Assembly: GCA_038323025.1 (NCBI GenBank)
Contig: JBBQGL010000022.1
Span: 1 to 32,732 of the forward strand
Source of the DNA: JAFKKF01 sp038323025
GTDB lineage: Bacteria > Pseudomonadota > Alphaproteobacteria > Rhizobiales > Kaistiaceae
DNA: 32,732 nt
Direction: 5' to 3'
The position numbers and the translations under genes are program-made. How positions within the stretch are numbered: the first letter of the stretch is position 1; each line of letters starts with the position of its first letter. The notes beneath the pieces are model-generated. The model was not told the origin of the DNA, did not search any database, and saw only the letters and a list, made by a program, of their open reading frames with translations. Positions 8,126 through 16,736 of the stretch are shown piece after piece.

Positions 8126-8335
8126 GGCTGACCCCTTCCGTCGATGATCGTTCGTAGTGCGGCAGATGGGCCGCATCTCGACAGGACTGTGATCTTTTGG
8201 TGTCGTTTGTGGCATTCCCGCCATCATTGGTGGCGCCCAACGCCTTCGGTGGGGAGTTCCGCTGGCGAGGCAAGCGATTGGAATCGGCGGTGCGAGCCCC
8301 GCCAGCACGGGAGGCTCCGTTCAAGTCCTTCCCGA

Positions 8336-8349
8336 CTGATCTAAATCAA
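8336..8349. promoter_or_regulatory. Near-consensus FNR/FixK-type operator
   Basis: CTGAT-CTAA-ATCAA differs at one outer base from the FNR/FixK consensus TTGAT-N4-ATCAA. It lies 36 bases upstream of the small gene at 8385 and about 320 bases upstream of the nifJ cluster. In alphaproteobacteria such boxes bind Fnr/FixK regulators and activate genes at low oxygen. No clear -10 box could be placed at the standard distance, and the site could equally serve the leftward gene. Confidence 0.5.
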
Positions 8350-8384
8350 GGCGCGGCGGCTCCCGCCGGTGCAAATCCGGATGC

Positions 8385-8591
8385 ATGTGGAAGCCCATAT
8401 CCGCCGCGCCTTTCGATCGTGACATAGCGCTCGCCGTCGTCGACCGTGACGGTCCGCACGCGCTGGTCTTTGCCTGCCGGCGGGTGCCCGGCGGCTGGGT
8501 CAATGCCGGCACCCATGAGGAACTCAACGTCCATCCGACCCACTGGCAGGAATGGCGCCGCGAGTGTGCGGAGCTGGAGCTTTGCCAGTGA
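8385..8591 (+). CDS. Small hypothetical protein, MWKPIS-type
   Basis: A 68-residue soluble protein starting MWKPISAAPFDRDIALAVVD and containing PHALVFACRRVPGGWVNA and HPTHWQEWR. The MWKPI(S)xAPFDR opening and closing THW-x-EW are typical of a small family often annotated DUF551-like or hypothetical in Rhizobiales and phages; function unknown. No strong ribosome binding site is visible. It lies 77 bases upstream of the PreT-like gene on the same strand and could be the first gene of that transcript. Confidence 0.65.
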   Translation: MWKPISAAPFDRDIALAVVDRDGPHALVFACRRVPGGWVNAGTHEELNVHPTHWQEWRRECAELELCQ

Positions 8592-8668
8592 CGGTCGATC
8601 GGCCGGACAGCCGCCGGTTGTTGCGGTAGGCTGCCTAGACCGAGCCTTCATTCCCTTGGAGACGAGTC

Positions 8669-10297
8669 ATGGCACTCGCGCACGACATGACCCGGGGGGT
8701 CGATCCGGCCCGGCAGAAAAGTACCGGCCCGCTGCGGACCGCGCGGCCGGTCTATGTCGATCTGCTGCCGCCCTGCAATGTCGCCTGTCCGGCCGGCGAG
8801 AACATCCAGGCCTGGCTGTCGCTCGCCCAGGGGGGCAAGTTCCGCGAGGCTTGGGAAGCGCTGGTGCGCGACAACCCGATGCCGGCCGTGCACGGGCGCG
8901 TCTGCTACCACCCGTGCGAGACCGGTTGTAACCGCAAGGATCTCGACAGTTCCGTCAGCATTCACGCGGTCGAGCGCTTTCTTGGCGATCTCGCGGCGCG
9001 CGAAAACTGGCCCCTCCCGGCCGCCGCGCTGCGCTCCGGCAAGCGCGTGCTGGTCGTCGGCGCCGGGCCGAGCGGGCTCGCGGCCGCCTACCACCTCACG
9101 CGCCTCGGCCACGACGTGGAGATCCGCGAGGCCGGACCGCTGCCCGGCGGCATGCTGCATTTCGGCATTCCCGCCTATCGGCTGCCGCGCGAGGACCTGA
9201 TGAAGGAGATCCGCCAGATCGAGCGGATGGGCGTGAAGATCGTCCTCAACCACCGGGTCGACGACGTCCTCGCCGAGCAGGCGGCCGGCGGCTTCGACGC
9301 GGTCTTCATCGCGATCGGCGCGCACCTTTCCAAGCATGTCGACATCCCGGCGCGCGACGCGGTGAAGGTGCTCGACGCGGTCTCGCTCCTCCGCGACGTC
9401 GAGACCGGCGCGGCGCCGCTGCTTGGCCGCCGCGTGGTGATCTACGGGGGCGGCAACACGGCGATGGATGCGGCGCGCACCGCCCGCCGCCTCGGCGTCG
9501 AGGAGGCGATGATCGTCTATCGCCGCGACCGCGCTCATATGCCGGCGCATGGCTTCGAGGCCGACGAGGCGCTCGCCGAGGGCGTCAAGATCAAGTGGCT
9601 GACATCGATCAAGGCGATCGACGGCGGCGACCTAACCGTCGAGCGGATGGAGATCGACGCGGACGGGCGGGCGCGGCCGACCGGTGAGTTCGAGACCCTG
9701 AAGGCCGACGCGGTGGTGCTGGCGCTCGGCCAGGACGCCGACAGCGGGTTCCTGAAAAAGATCCCGGAGATCGTCCACCAGGCCGACGGCACCGTGGTCG
9801 TCGGCGCCGACATGATGACCGGCCGGGCGGGCATCTTCGCCGGCGGCGACATGGTGCCGACCGAGCGTTCGGTCACGGTTGCCACCGGCCATGGCAAGAA
9901 GGCGGCGCGCTACATCGACGCCTGGCTGAGAGGCACCGCCTATGCCCGCCCGCCGAAGCACCCGACCGTCGATTTCGCCGGGCTTAACCTGCCCATTTAC
10001 GCCGACGCCGCGCGCTCGGCCGAACATGAACTGGCGGTCGAGGCGCGCGGCAGCGGCTTCGACGAGGTCATCGCCGGTCTCAGCGCCGCCGAGGCCTTGC
10101 ACGAGGCGCAGCGGTGCCTGTCCTGCGGCAACTGCTTCGAATGCGACAATTGCTACGCGGCCTGTCCGGAGGACGCCATCGTCAAGCTCGGTCCCGGCCG
10201 CCGCTATGAAATCAAGTACGCGCTCTGCACCGGCTGCGCCGTGTGCGTCGAGCAATGTCCCTGCCACGCGATGGAAATGATCCCCGAGCCCGCCTGA
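8669..10297 (+). CDS. PreT/GltD-like FAD- and NAD(P)H-dependent oxidoreductase with C-terminal ferredoxin domain
   Basis: A 542-residue flavoprotein of the glutamate-synthase small subunit/PreT type, moving electrons between NAD(P)H, FAD and FeS clusters. The N-terminal helical FeS domain has C36, C40, C79, C83 and C87 (PPCNVACPAGENIQ and VCYHPCETGC). The FAD motif VVGAGPSGLAAAYHL is at 129-143, the second dinucleotide motif YGGGNTAMDAARTARRLG is near 255, and the FAD-closing AGIFAGGDMVPTERS is near 390. The C-terminus adds two [4Fe-4S] motifs: C489/C492/C495/C499 and C520/C523/C526/C530, with extra C483 and C486. That ferredoxin extension is absent from GltD. It starts at ATG after GGAGA and is followed 32 bases later by nifJ, so its likely role is linking NAD(P)H to the ferredoxin/pyruvate system. 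It is unlikely to be true GltD, since no large gltB subunit is present. Confidence 0.87.
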   Translation: MALAHDMTRGVDPARQKSTGPLRTARPVYVDLLPPCNVACPAGENIQAWLSLAQGGKFREAWEALVRDNPMPAVHGRVCYHPCETGCNRKDLDSSVSIHAVERFLGDLAARENWPLPAAALRSGKRVLVVGAGPSGLAAAYHLTRLGHDVEIREAGPLPGGMLHFGIPAYRLPREDLMKEIRQIERMGVKIVLNHRVDDVLAEQAAGGFDAVFIAIGAHLSKHVDIPARDAVKVLDAVSLLRDVETGAAPLLGRRVVIYGGGNTAMDAARTARRLGVEEAMIVYRRDRAHMPAHGFEADEALAEGVKIKWLTSIKAIDGGDLTVERMEIDADGRARPTGEFETLKADAVVLALGQDADSGFLKKIPEIVHQADGTVVVGADMMTGRAGIFAGGDMVPTERSVTVATGHGKKAARYIDAWLRGTAYARPPKHPTVDFAGLNLPIYADAARSAEHELAVEARGSGFDEVIAGLSAAEALHEAQRCLSCGNCFECDNCYAACPEDAIVKLGPGRRYEIKYALCTGCAVCVEQCPCHAMEMIPEPA

Positions 10298-10329
10298 AGC
10301 GGCGCGGACGATCGAAGGAGAGTTGAGCG

Positions 10330-13300
10330 ATGGGCACGCGCACGACCATGGACGGGAACACCGCCGTCGCCCATGTCGCCTACCGCGTCAACGAGGTGTG
10401 CGCGATCTATCCGATCACGCCGTCCTCGACGATGGCGGAGCTCGCCGACCAGTGGTCGGCGGAAGGCGTGAAGAATATATGGGGCAACGTTCCGGTCGTG
10501 CAGGAGATGCAGAGCGAGGGCGGCGCCGCTGGTGCCGTTCACGGAGCGCTGCAATCGGGCGCCATGACCACGACCTTCACGGCCTCGCAGGGCCTGATGC
10601 TGATGCTGCCCAACATGTTCAAGATCGCCGGCGAGCTCACCGCCACGGTCTTTCATGTCGCGGCGCGCTCGCTCGCCACCTCGGCGCTGTCGATCTTCGG
10701 CGATCATTCCGACGTGATGACGGCGCGCACCACCGGGTTTGCGCTCCTCTCTTCGGCCAACGTCCAGGAGGCGCACGACAGTGCGCTCATCGCCCAGGCT
10801 TCGACGCTGCACGCGCGCGTGCCCTTCCTCCATTTCTTCGATGGCTTCCGCACCTCCCACGAGCTGAACACGCTCTCGCTGGTCAGCGACGACGACATCC
10901 GCGCGATGATCCCGAACGATCTGGTCCGCGCCCACCGTTCGCGCGCGCTCAACCCCGAGCACCCGTTCATCCGCGGCACCGCCCACAACCCCGACACGTT
11001 CTTCCAGGCGCGCGAGGCGGTGAGCCCGTTCTACGCCAGGGTCCCGGGCATCGTAGCCGAGGCGATGGAGCGCTTCGGCGCCATCACCGGGCGGCAGTAC
11101 CGGTTGTTCGAGTACGAGGGCGCTCCCGGTGCCGAGCGCGTCCTGATCCTCATGGGCTCCGGCGCCGAAACGGCGCGCGAGACCGTCAGGACGCTGGTGG
11201 CGAAGGGCGAGAAGGTCGGTGTCCTCCAGGTCAGGCTCTGCCGGCCCTTCTCGGCCGCGCATTTTCTGGAGGCCCTGCCGCCGTCGGTGACCGCGATTGC
11301 GGTGCTTGAGCAGACAAAGGAAGTCGGTTCGACCGGCGAGCCGCTCTACCTCGATGTCGTCACCACGCTGGCCGCGGCGGTCGGCCGGGGAGGGCGCGCC
11401 ACGATGCCGGGCGTAATCGGCGGACGCTACGGGATTTCCTCCAAGGATTTCACGCCGGCCATGGTCAAGGCCGCGCTCGACGAGCTGCTGAAGCGCGACG
11501 CGGCCAATCGCCTCGCGGGCAAGAACGGCTTCACCCTCGGCATCAACGACGACGTCTCGCACACCAGCCTCGCGATCGATCCGGGATTCTCGATCGAAGC
11601 CGACACGGTCACCCGCGCCGTGTTCTACGGGCTTGGCGCCGACGGCACGGTGGGCGCCAACAAGAACAGCGTGAAGATCATCGCCGAGGACGCCGGGCGC
11701 TACGCGCAAGGCTATTTCGTCTACGACTCCCACAAGTCGGGCGCCCAAACGATCTCGCACCTGCGTTTCGGGCCGGACCCGATCAAGGCTCCTTACCTCA
11801 TCGCCGAGGCCGGCTTCGTTGCCTGCCACGAGGCAAACTTTCTCGAGCGCCAGGATGTGCTGAGGCTGGCGGCGCCGGGCGGGGTCTTCCTGCTCAACAC
11901 GCCCTTCGGCCCGGAGGCGATCTTCGACGAGCTGCCGCGCACGGTTCAGGAGCAGATCATCGCCAAGCGCCTGCGCTTCTTCGTCATCGACGCCTCCAAG
12001 GTCGCCCGCGACGTGGGACTGGCGGGCCGCACCAACACGGTACTGCAGACGTGCTTCTTCGCCATCTCCGGCGTGTTGCCGCGCGAGGAGGCAATCCGCC
12101 ACATCAAGGAATCGATCGGCAAGAGCTATGGCCGCAAGGGCGAGGCGGTCATCGCCAAAAACTTTGCCGCGGTGGATGGCACGCTCGCGCGCCTCTTTCA
12201 GGTCGAGGTGCCGGCCGCGGTCAGCAGCGACCGCGATCTGCCGTCGATCGTTCCCGACGACGCGCCCGATTTCGTGCGCCGCGTCACGGCGCGGATGCTG
12301 GTCGGCCGCGGCGATGAAATCCCGGTCAGCCTGGTCCCGGCGGATGGAACCTTTCCGTCCGGGACCAGCGCGTATGAGAAGCGCAACATCGCCGATCTCG
12401 TGCCTGTGTGGGAGGAAGACCTCTGCATCCAGTGCGGACAGTGCAGCTTCGTCTGCCCGCACAGCGTCATTCGCGCGCGCTATTACCACGAGGACGCTCT
12501 CCAGGCCGCGCCCGACTCCTTCAAGTCGGCGCCGGTCAACGCGCGCGGCTATCCCGAGGCACGCTTCACCCTGCAGTTCTACGTGGAGGATTGCACCGGA
12601 TGCGGCCTGTGCGTCGAGGCCTGTCCGGCGGTCAGTCCGCGCGAGCCGGGCGTCAGGGCGATCAACCTCGCCGACAAGGCCCCCATCCTCGCCGACGAGC
12701 GCGCCAACATCGCCTTCTTCGAGAAGCTGCCCGTCAACGACCGCGCCCGCGTGGATTTCGGCAATGTCCGCGGCGTCCAGTTTCTCGAGCCGTTGTTCGA
12801 GTTTTCGGGCGCCTGCGCCGGCTGCGGCGAGACCCCCTACCTCAAGCTGCTCTCGCAATTGTTTGGCGACCGCGCCCAGATCGCCAACGCCACCGGCTGT
12901 TCGTCGATCTACGGTGCCAACCAGCCGGTGACGCCGTGGACGAAGGATCGCGAGGGTCGCGGCCCGGCGTGGTCGAATTCGCTGTTCGAGGACAATGCCG
13001 AGTTCGGCCTGGGCTTCCGCCTGGCGGCCGACAAGCATCTGGAACTGGCCCGCACGCTCCTCCTGCAACTGGCGCCGGTGGTCGGCGAGGACCTCGCCAA
13101 CGGCATCGTCAACGCGCCGCAGATCCAGGAATCCGATATCCGTGCGCAGCGCATCCGCGTCGCGGAACTGAAGACCCGGCTCCTGAGGCTTCCCGGCGAG
13201 CCGGCGAAGGATCTCCTGTCGGTGGTCGACCATCTCGTACGCCGCAGCGTTTGGATCGTCGGCGGCGACGGCTGGGCCTACGATATCGGCTACGGCGGCC

Positions 13301-13920
13301 TCGACCACGTTCTCGCCACCGGCCGCGACGTCAACATCCTCGTCCTCGACACCGAAGTCTATTCCAACACCGGCGGCCAGGCCTCGAAGGCGACCCCGCT
13401 CGGCGCCGTGGCGAAATTCGCCACCGCCGGGAAGCGCGTCGCCCGCAAGGACCTCGCCCTTCAGGCGATCGCCTACGGCAATGTCTATGTCGCGCAGGTC
13501 GCCATGGGTGCCAACCCGCAGCAGACGCTGGACGCGTTCCGCGAAGCCGAGGCGTACGAGGGAACGTCGCTGATCCTCGCCTACAGCCAGTGCATCGCGC
13601 ACGGCATCGATATGCGCTTCGGCATGAAGCAGCAGGACCTGGCGGTGGCGAGCGGCTACTGGCCGCTGCTGCGCTTCAATCCCGCCATGCGCAGGATCGG
13701 GCAGAATCCTTTCCGGCTCGATTCGCCGCGCCCGACCATTCCGTTCAAGGACTACGCCTACAACGAGATTCGTTACTCCTCGCTTGCCGACGCGCGGCCC
13801 GACGATGCGGCGGCGCTGCTGAGCACCGCCCAGGCGGCGGTGGTCGAGAAGTACCGGCAGTACGAGGATCTGGCGGAGCGCGACGGCAGCCGGTTCCAGC
13901 TCGGCGGCGAGACGGCATGA
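10330..13920 (+). CDS. nifJ: Pyruvate:ferredoxin (flavodoxin) oxidoreductase
   Basis: A full-length 1196-residue single-chain PFOR that converts pyruvate and CoA to acetyl-CoA and CO2 while reducing ferredoxin or flavodoxin, often supplying electrons to nitrogenase or hydrogenase. The N-terminal pyruvate-binding region begins TMDGNTAVAHVAYRVNEVCA with the YPITPSS motif. The gamma-type domain spans about 420-630. Two ferredoxin motifs follow: C699/C702/C705/C709 and C755/C758/C761/C765. Proximal-cluster cysteines are seen in GACAGCGETPY, about residue 825, and ATGCSSIYG. The thiamine diphosphate motif runs from GDG (979-981) to N1013 in EVYSNTGGQ. A strong GAAGGAG lies nine bases before the ATG. 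The start is supported by the conserved opening. Placed between the PreT-like and DHOD-like genes, it probably shares their transcript. Whether it serves nitrogen fixation cannot be told here: no nif genes are in the window. Confidence 0.96.
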   Translation: MGTRTTMDGNTAVAHVAYRVNEVCAIYPITPSSTMAELADQWSAEGVKNIWGNVPVVQEMQSEGGAAGAVHGALQSGAMTTTFTASQGLMLMLPNMFKIAGELTATVFHVAARSLATSALSIFGDHSDVMTARTTGFALLSSANVQEAHDSALIAQASTLHARVPFLHFFDGFRTSHELNTLSLVSDDDIRAMIPNDLVRAHRSRALNPEHPFIRGTAHNPDTFFQAREAVSPFYARVPGIVAEAMERFGAITGRQYRLFEYEGAPGAERVLILMGSGAETARETVRTLVAKGEKVGVLQVRLCRPFSAAHFLEALPPSVTAIAVLEQTKEVGSTGEPLYLDVVTTLAAAVGRGGRATMPGVIGGRYGISSKDFTPAMVKAALDELLKRDAANRLAGKNGFTLGINDDVSHTSLAIDPGFSIEADTVTRAVFYGLGADGTVGANKNSVKIIAEDAGRYAQGYFVYDSHKSGAQTISHLRFGPDPIKAPYLIAEAGFVACHEANFLERQDVLRLAAPGGVFLLNTPFGPEAIFDELPRTVQEQIIAKRLRFFVIDASKVARDVGLAGRTNTVLQTCFFAISGVLPREEAIRHIKESIGKSYGRKGEAVIAKNFAAVDGTLARLFQVEVPAAVSSDRDLPSIVPDDAPDFVRRVTARMLVGRGDEIPVSLVPADGTFPSGTSAYEKRNIADLVPVWEEDLCIQCGQCSFVCPHSVIRARYYHEDALQAAPDSFKSAPVNARGYPEARFTLQFYVEDCTGCGLCVEACPAVSPREPGVRAINLADKAPILADERANIAFFEKLPVNDRARVDFGNVRGVQFLEPLFEFSGACAGCGETPYLKLLSQLFGDRAQIANATGCSSIYGANQPVTPWTKDREGRGPAWSNSLFEDNAEFGLGFRLAADKHLELARTLLLQLAPVVGEDLANGIVNAPQIQESDIRAQRIRVAELKTRLLRLPGEPAKDLLSVVDHLVRRSVWIVGGDGWAYDIGYGGLDHVLATGRDVNILVLDTEVYSNTGGQASKATPLGAVAKFATAGKRVARKDLALQAIAYGNVYVAQVAMGANPQQTLDAFREAEAYEGTSLILAYSQCIAHGIDMRFGMKQQDLAVASGYWPLLRFNPAMRRIGQNPFRLDSPRPTIPFKDYAYNEIRYSSLADARPDDAAALLSTAQAAVVEKYRQYEDLAERDGSRFQLGGETA

Positions 13921-13974
13921 GACGGCATCGCCCGCGAGCCAGTTGATCGCCGGGCAGGGCCGGAGGAGAAACGG

Positions 13975-14970
13975 ATGGATTTGACGACCGCGTACATGGG
14001 CCTGAAGCTGCGCAATCCTCTGGTTGCGTCTGCTTCGCCGCTCAATTCCAACCTCGACAACTTGAAGCGTCTCGAGGAAGCCGGTGCGGCCGCCGTGGTT
14101 CTACCCTCGCTGTTCGAGGAGCAGATCGAAGCCGAAGAGGCACGCTACGATCACTTCACCGGCATCAGCGCCGAAAGTTCGCCGGAAGCGCAGAGCTACT
14201 TTCCGCCGCCGGCGGAATACCGCGTCGGGCCTCGGCAATACATCGACCTCATCCGGCGCGCCCGCAAGGCGCTCGCCATTCCGGTGATCGGGAGCTTGAA
14301 CGGCACCACCGATCACGGCTGGATCGCCTACGCCAGGGCGATCGAGGAGGCCGGCGCCAACGCACTGGAACTGAACATCTATTTCATCCCGGCCGATATC
14401 TCGATGACCGGTGCCGCCGTCGAGGAGCGCTATCTCGCGATTGTCAGGGCCGTCCGCGCAATGGTCTCCATTCCGGTTGCGGTTAAGGTCAGCCCGTACT
14501 TCAGTTCGATCGGCAACATGGCGCTCGCGCTCGAACAGGCCGGGGCCGACGGGCTGGTGCTGTTCAATCGCTTCTACCAGCCCGACATCGATCTTGGGCA
14601 GCTGAAAGTCCTCACCGACCTGAAGCTCAGCACGCCGCACGAAATCCGCCTGGCGCTGCTCTGGATCGCCGTCCTTGCGGGCCGCGCCAAGGCCTCTCTC
14701 GCCGCCACGACCGGCGTCTCAACGGCCGACGAGGTGATCAAATACCTGCTGGTCGGCGCCGATGTGGTGATGACCACGTCGGCCCTCCTCCGCCACGGCG
14801 TCGAGCACATGGCGACGCTGCTCGCCGGACTGGAAACCTGGCTCTCGGCGCGCGGCTTCGGTTCGCTTGACGACATGCGCGGAATCATGAGTCAAGAGGA
14901 GCTGCAGGATCCGCAGGCCTTCGAGCGCGCCAACTACATCGCGATCCTGCAGGGCTATGGCAGGACCTGA
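13975..14970 (+). CDS. Dihydroorotate dehydrogenase-like flavoprotein (PreA/PyrD-like)
   Basis: A 331-residue TIM-barrel protein related to class 1 dihydroorotate dehydrogenases and the PreA subunit of dihydropyrimidine dehydrogenase. It opens LTTAYMGLKLRNPLVASASP, as FMN-barrel DHODs do, keeps VIGSLNGTT and K171 in VAVKVSPY, and ends with the phosphate-binding TTGVSTADEVIKYLLVGADVVM. The catalytic loop is atypical: where active enzymes have N-x-x-C-P-N it reads ELNIYFIPADI (132-142), with no Cys. It also lacks PreA's ferredoxin tail, a function the PreT-like neighbour carries instead. A strong GGAGGAG precedes the ATG, 54 bases after nifJ. Pyrimidine oxidation is therefore doubtful; a redox role with nifJ is more likely, but the substrate is unknown. 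Confidence 0.85.
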   Translation: MDLTTAYMGLKLRNPLVASASPLNSNLDNLKRLEEAGAAAVVLPSLFEEQIEAEEARYDHFTGISAESSPEAQSYFPPPAEYRVGPRQYIDLIRRARKALAIPVIGSLNGTTDHGWIAYARAIEEAGANALELNIYFIPADISMTGAAVEERYLAIVRAVRAMVSIPVAVKVSPYFSSIGNMALALEQAGADGLVLFNRFYQPDIDLGQLKVLTDLKLSTPHEIRLALLWIAVLAGRAKASLAATTGVSTADEVIKYLLVGADVVMTTSALLRHGVEHMATLLAGLETWLSARGFGSLDDMRGIMSQEELQDPQAFERANYIAILQGYGRT

Positions 14971-15026
14971 GCAAGCGCGGTCGGCTCGGCAGGGGCTCTG
15001 ACCGGAGCAAGTGAGGAGATCGTCCG

Positions 15027-15257
15027 ATGGCAAAACCACCGCCCGGCAGAAGCGCGCCGATGGACCCGCAGCGGGCGGCGGCCGAGGCGCTCTTCAAGAA
15101 GCCCGTTGAACGGGTGGCCGAAGCGCCCGCCATTCCGAACGCGAGGGAACTGGTTTCGCTGCGGCTCGACCGGGACGTGCTCGATCATTTCCGCGAGGAC
15201 GGGCCCGGCTGGCAGGACCGCATCAACGAGGCGCTGCGCAAGGCCGTGAAATCCTAG
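15027..15257 (+). CDS. BrnA-like orphan antitoxin / ribbon-helix-helix protein
   Basis: A 76-residue protein with a flexible, Pro-rich N-terminus. The C-terminal half LVSLRLDRDVLDHFREDGPG followed by WQDRINEALRKAVK matches BrnA-type antitoxins, whose ribbon-helix-helix domain binds DNA and neutralises the RNase BrnT. No BrnT-like gene is adjacent on either side, so it is an orphan and may simply be a small DNA-binding regulator. GAGGAG lies upstream of the ATG, and it follows the DHOD-like gene by 56 bases, possibly on the same transcript. Confidence 0.65.
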   Translation: MAKPPPGRSAPMDPQRAAAEALFKKPVERVAEAPAIPNARELVSLRLDRDVLDHFREDGPGWQDRINEALRKAVKS

Positions 15258-15374
15258 TCGCGGGTTAAAGGCTTCCTCAACCCGGCGGGGCGCACCCTGG
15301 TCGCCGGTGAGGCATTTTCGGGCTGGCGAGTTGTGGCCGGAGCCTCGCCCCCCGGGCATGGATAGGGCCTGACG

Positions 15375-15578
15375 ATGTATGAAAACACGAACCTTCGCTG
15401 CCGAAATTGCAAGTTCTGGTGGCCAACGGCGGAAGATCACCCGGATCCGCACCTGCGCATGCACGCGGCCCTTGGCCAATGCCGCCGGCATCCGCCGGCG
15501 CTGACGGCGGTCGAGAGGGCCTGGGCAATCGTCCACAGCGACGATTGGTGCGGGGAGCACGCCCACATCAGCTCGTGA
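15375..15578 (+). CDS. Small four-cysteine protein, putative metal-binding
   Basis: A 67-residue protein with C9 and C12 (RCRNCKFW), C36 in GQCRRHPP and C59 in DDWCGEH. The CxxCxFW...G-x-CRRxPP...DWCGE pattern recurs in small bacterial and phage proteins of unknown function and suggests one tetrahedral zinc or iron site. No signal peptide or membrane segment. The ribosome binding site is weak. Real by motif conservation; no function can be assigned. Confidence 0.6.
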   Translation: MYENTNLRCRNCKFWWPTAEDHPDPHLRMHAALGQCRRHPPALTAVERAWAIVHSDDWCGEHAHISS

Positions 15579-15688
15579 GGCTGTCCGTGGGCGGCCTCGC
15601 CCACGCGATGTGCCGTGCCTTGACGGGCTGAACCGGCGCCAGTCACGCTGCGCTTGGCTCTCCACCGATGAGGGCCTAACAGGTTCCC

Positions 15689-16711
15689 ATGTCGCGGCTC
15701 TCGACCTGGCTCGATACCTTCTTTCCGCGCACGGTAGGAATGCGCCGCTTGTCCCGGCTGGCGTCGCGCGTGCGGCCGGTCCGGGTCCACATCGACCGGG
15801 AATCGGTTGACCTCGGGACCTATGGCCTCGCCATCCGCAAGGAAGGCGACGGCATCGCCATGGCCTGCAACCTTGCGCTCATTCGCAGCCGGCCCTGGCT
15901 GGTCGCGCCGTTTACCCGCCGCCCCGCGGCCATCATCGCGCTCTTCGCGGCAACCGACGAGGCGATCCGCCGCTGCCGGGCCGAGACTTCCGACGGCTGG
16001 GAAAGCGCTCCGGGCGTCATCAGTTTCTGCTCGGTCCACCCCGACGCGATCCTCGTCCCCGATCCCGAGTTCTACATCAGCGGCGGCTATGCCGAAGTCC
16101 GGCGCAGGGCGGGGGAGGCCGCCGTACCCTGGCGCGAGCGCAGCGACACGCTCGTCTGGCGCGGCTCTTCCACGGGGCCGGGAAGCGTGGCCGAGGCGGA
16201 CATGACGCCCGCCAATTTGAACCTCATCCAGCGGACGCGCCTGTGCCTCATCCTCCACGATGTCGCCGGCACCGATGTCAGGCTGGTGAATGCCGCCCAG
16301 GCGGCTGACCCTCGCGATGCCCGCCGGCGTCTGACGGCCTCCGGGATCCTTGCCGGCGGTATCCCGCCGCACACCTGGCTAGGTCGAAAATTCGCGCTCG
16401 ACATCGACGGCAACGCGAATGCCTGGTCGAACCTCTTCACCCGGCTTCTCTCCGGCTGCTGCGTGCTCAAGGTCGCCTCGCCGCTCGGCTATCGCCAGTG
16501 GTACTACGACGATCTCGTGCCCTGGCGGCATTTTGTGCCGGTCGCCGCCGACCTGGGCGATCTCATCGAGAAGATCGAGTGGTGCCGGACGCATCCCGAC
16601 GAATGCGAAGCGATCGCCGCGGCCGGTCAGGCGCTCGCGATGGCGATGACCCTGGAGCGCGAGATGGAGCGCGGCATCGCGAAACTGAACGCGGTTCTGC
16701 CGCGCGGCTGA
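15689..16711 (+). CDS. Glycosyltransferase family 90 (CAP10/LpsA-like)
   Basis: A 340-residue GT90-type transferase, probably adding a sugar such as xylose or glucose to a surface glycan. Typical features are SFCSVHPDAILVPDPEFY around 110-130, DTLVWRGSSTG around 150-160, and the donor-site region GRKFALDIDGNANAWSNLFT, then RLLSGCCVLKVASPLGYRQW with YYDDLVPWRHFVPV around 230-285. The C-terminal ECEAIAAAGQALA helix is also normal. No membrane segment is evident, so it is likely cytoplasmic or peripheral. The start at 15689 has only a weak Shine-Dalgarno. It stands alone, with no other polysaccharide genes nearby, and converges on the CRTAC1 gene with 25 bases between them. Confidence 0.78.
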   Translation: MSRLSTWLDTFFPRTVGMRRLSRLASRVRPVRVHIDRESVDLGTYGLAIRKEGDGIAMACNLALIRSRPWLVAPFTRRPAAIIALFAATDEAIRRCRAETSDGWESAPGVISFCSVHPDAILVPDPEFYISGGYAEVRRRAGEAAVPWRERSDTLVWRGSSTGPGSVAEADMTPANLNLIQRTRLCLILHDVAGTDVRLVNAAQAADPRDARRRLTASGILAGGIPPHTWLGRKFALDIDGNANAWSNLFTRLLSGCCVLKVASPLGYRQWYYDDLVPWRHFVPVAADLGDLIEKIEWCRTHPDECEAIAAAGQALAMAMTLEREMERGIAKLNAVLPRG

Positions 16712-16736
16712 AACCCGGTGACGCGTCGGCTCCGGG

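Noticed and set aside
10204..13602. Very long open frame (1132 codons) on the minus strand opposite nifJ
   Set aside because: Its translation is Arg/Asp/Ala/Val-rich without any family motif, and it is fully antisense to an unmistakable nifJ. Long antisense frames are expected opposite genes with strong G/C third-position bias.
16714..16736. CCCGG...CCGGG inverted repeat between the convergent GT90 and CRTAC1 genes, considered as a bidirectional terminator
   Set aside because: Only five base pairs with a 13-base loop and no T-tract on either side; too weak to call.
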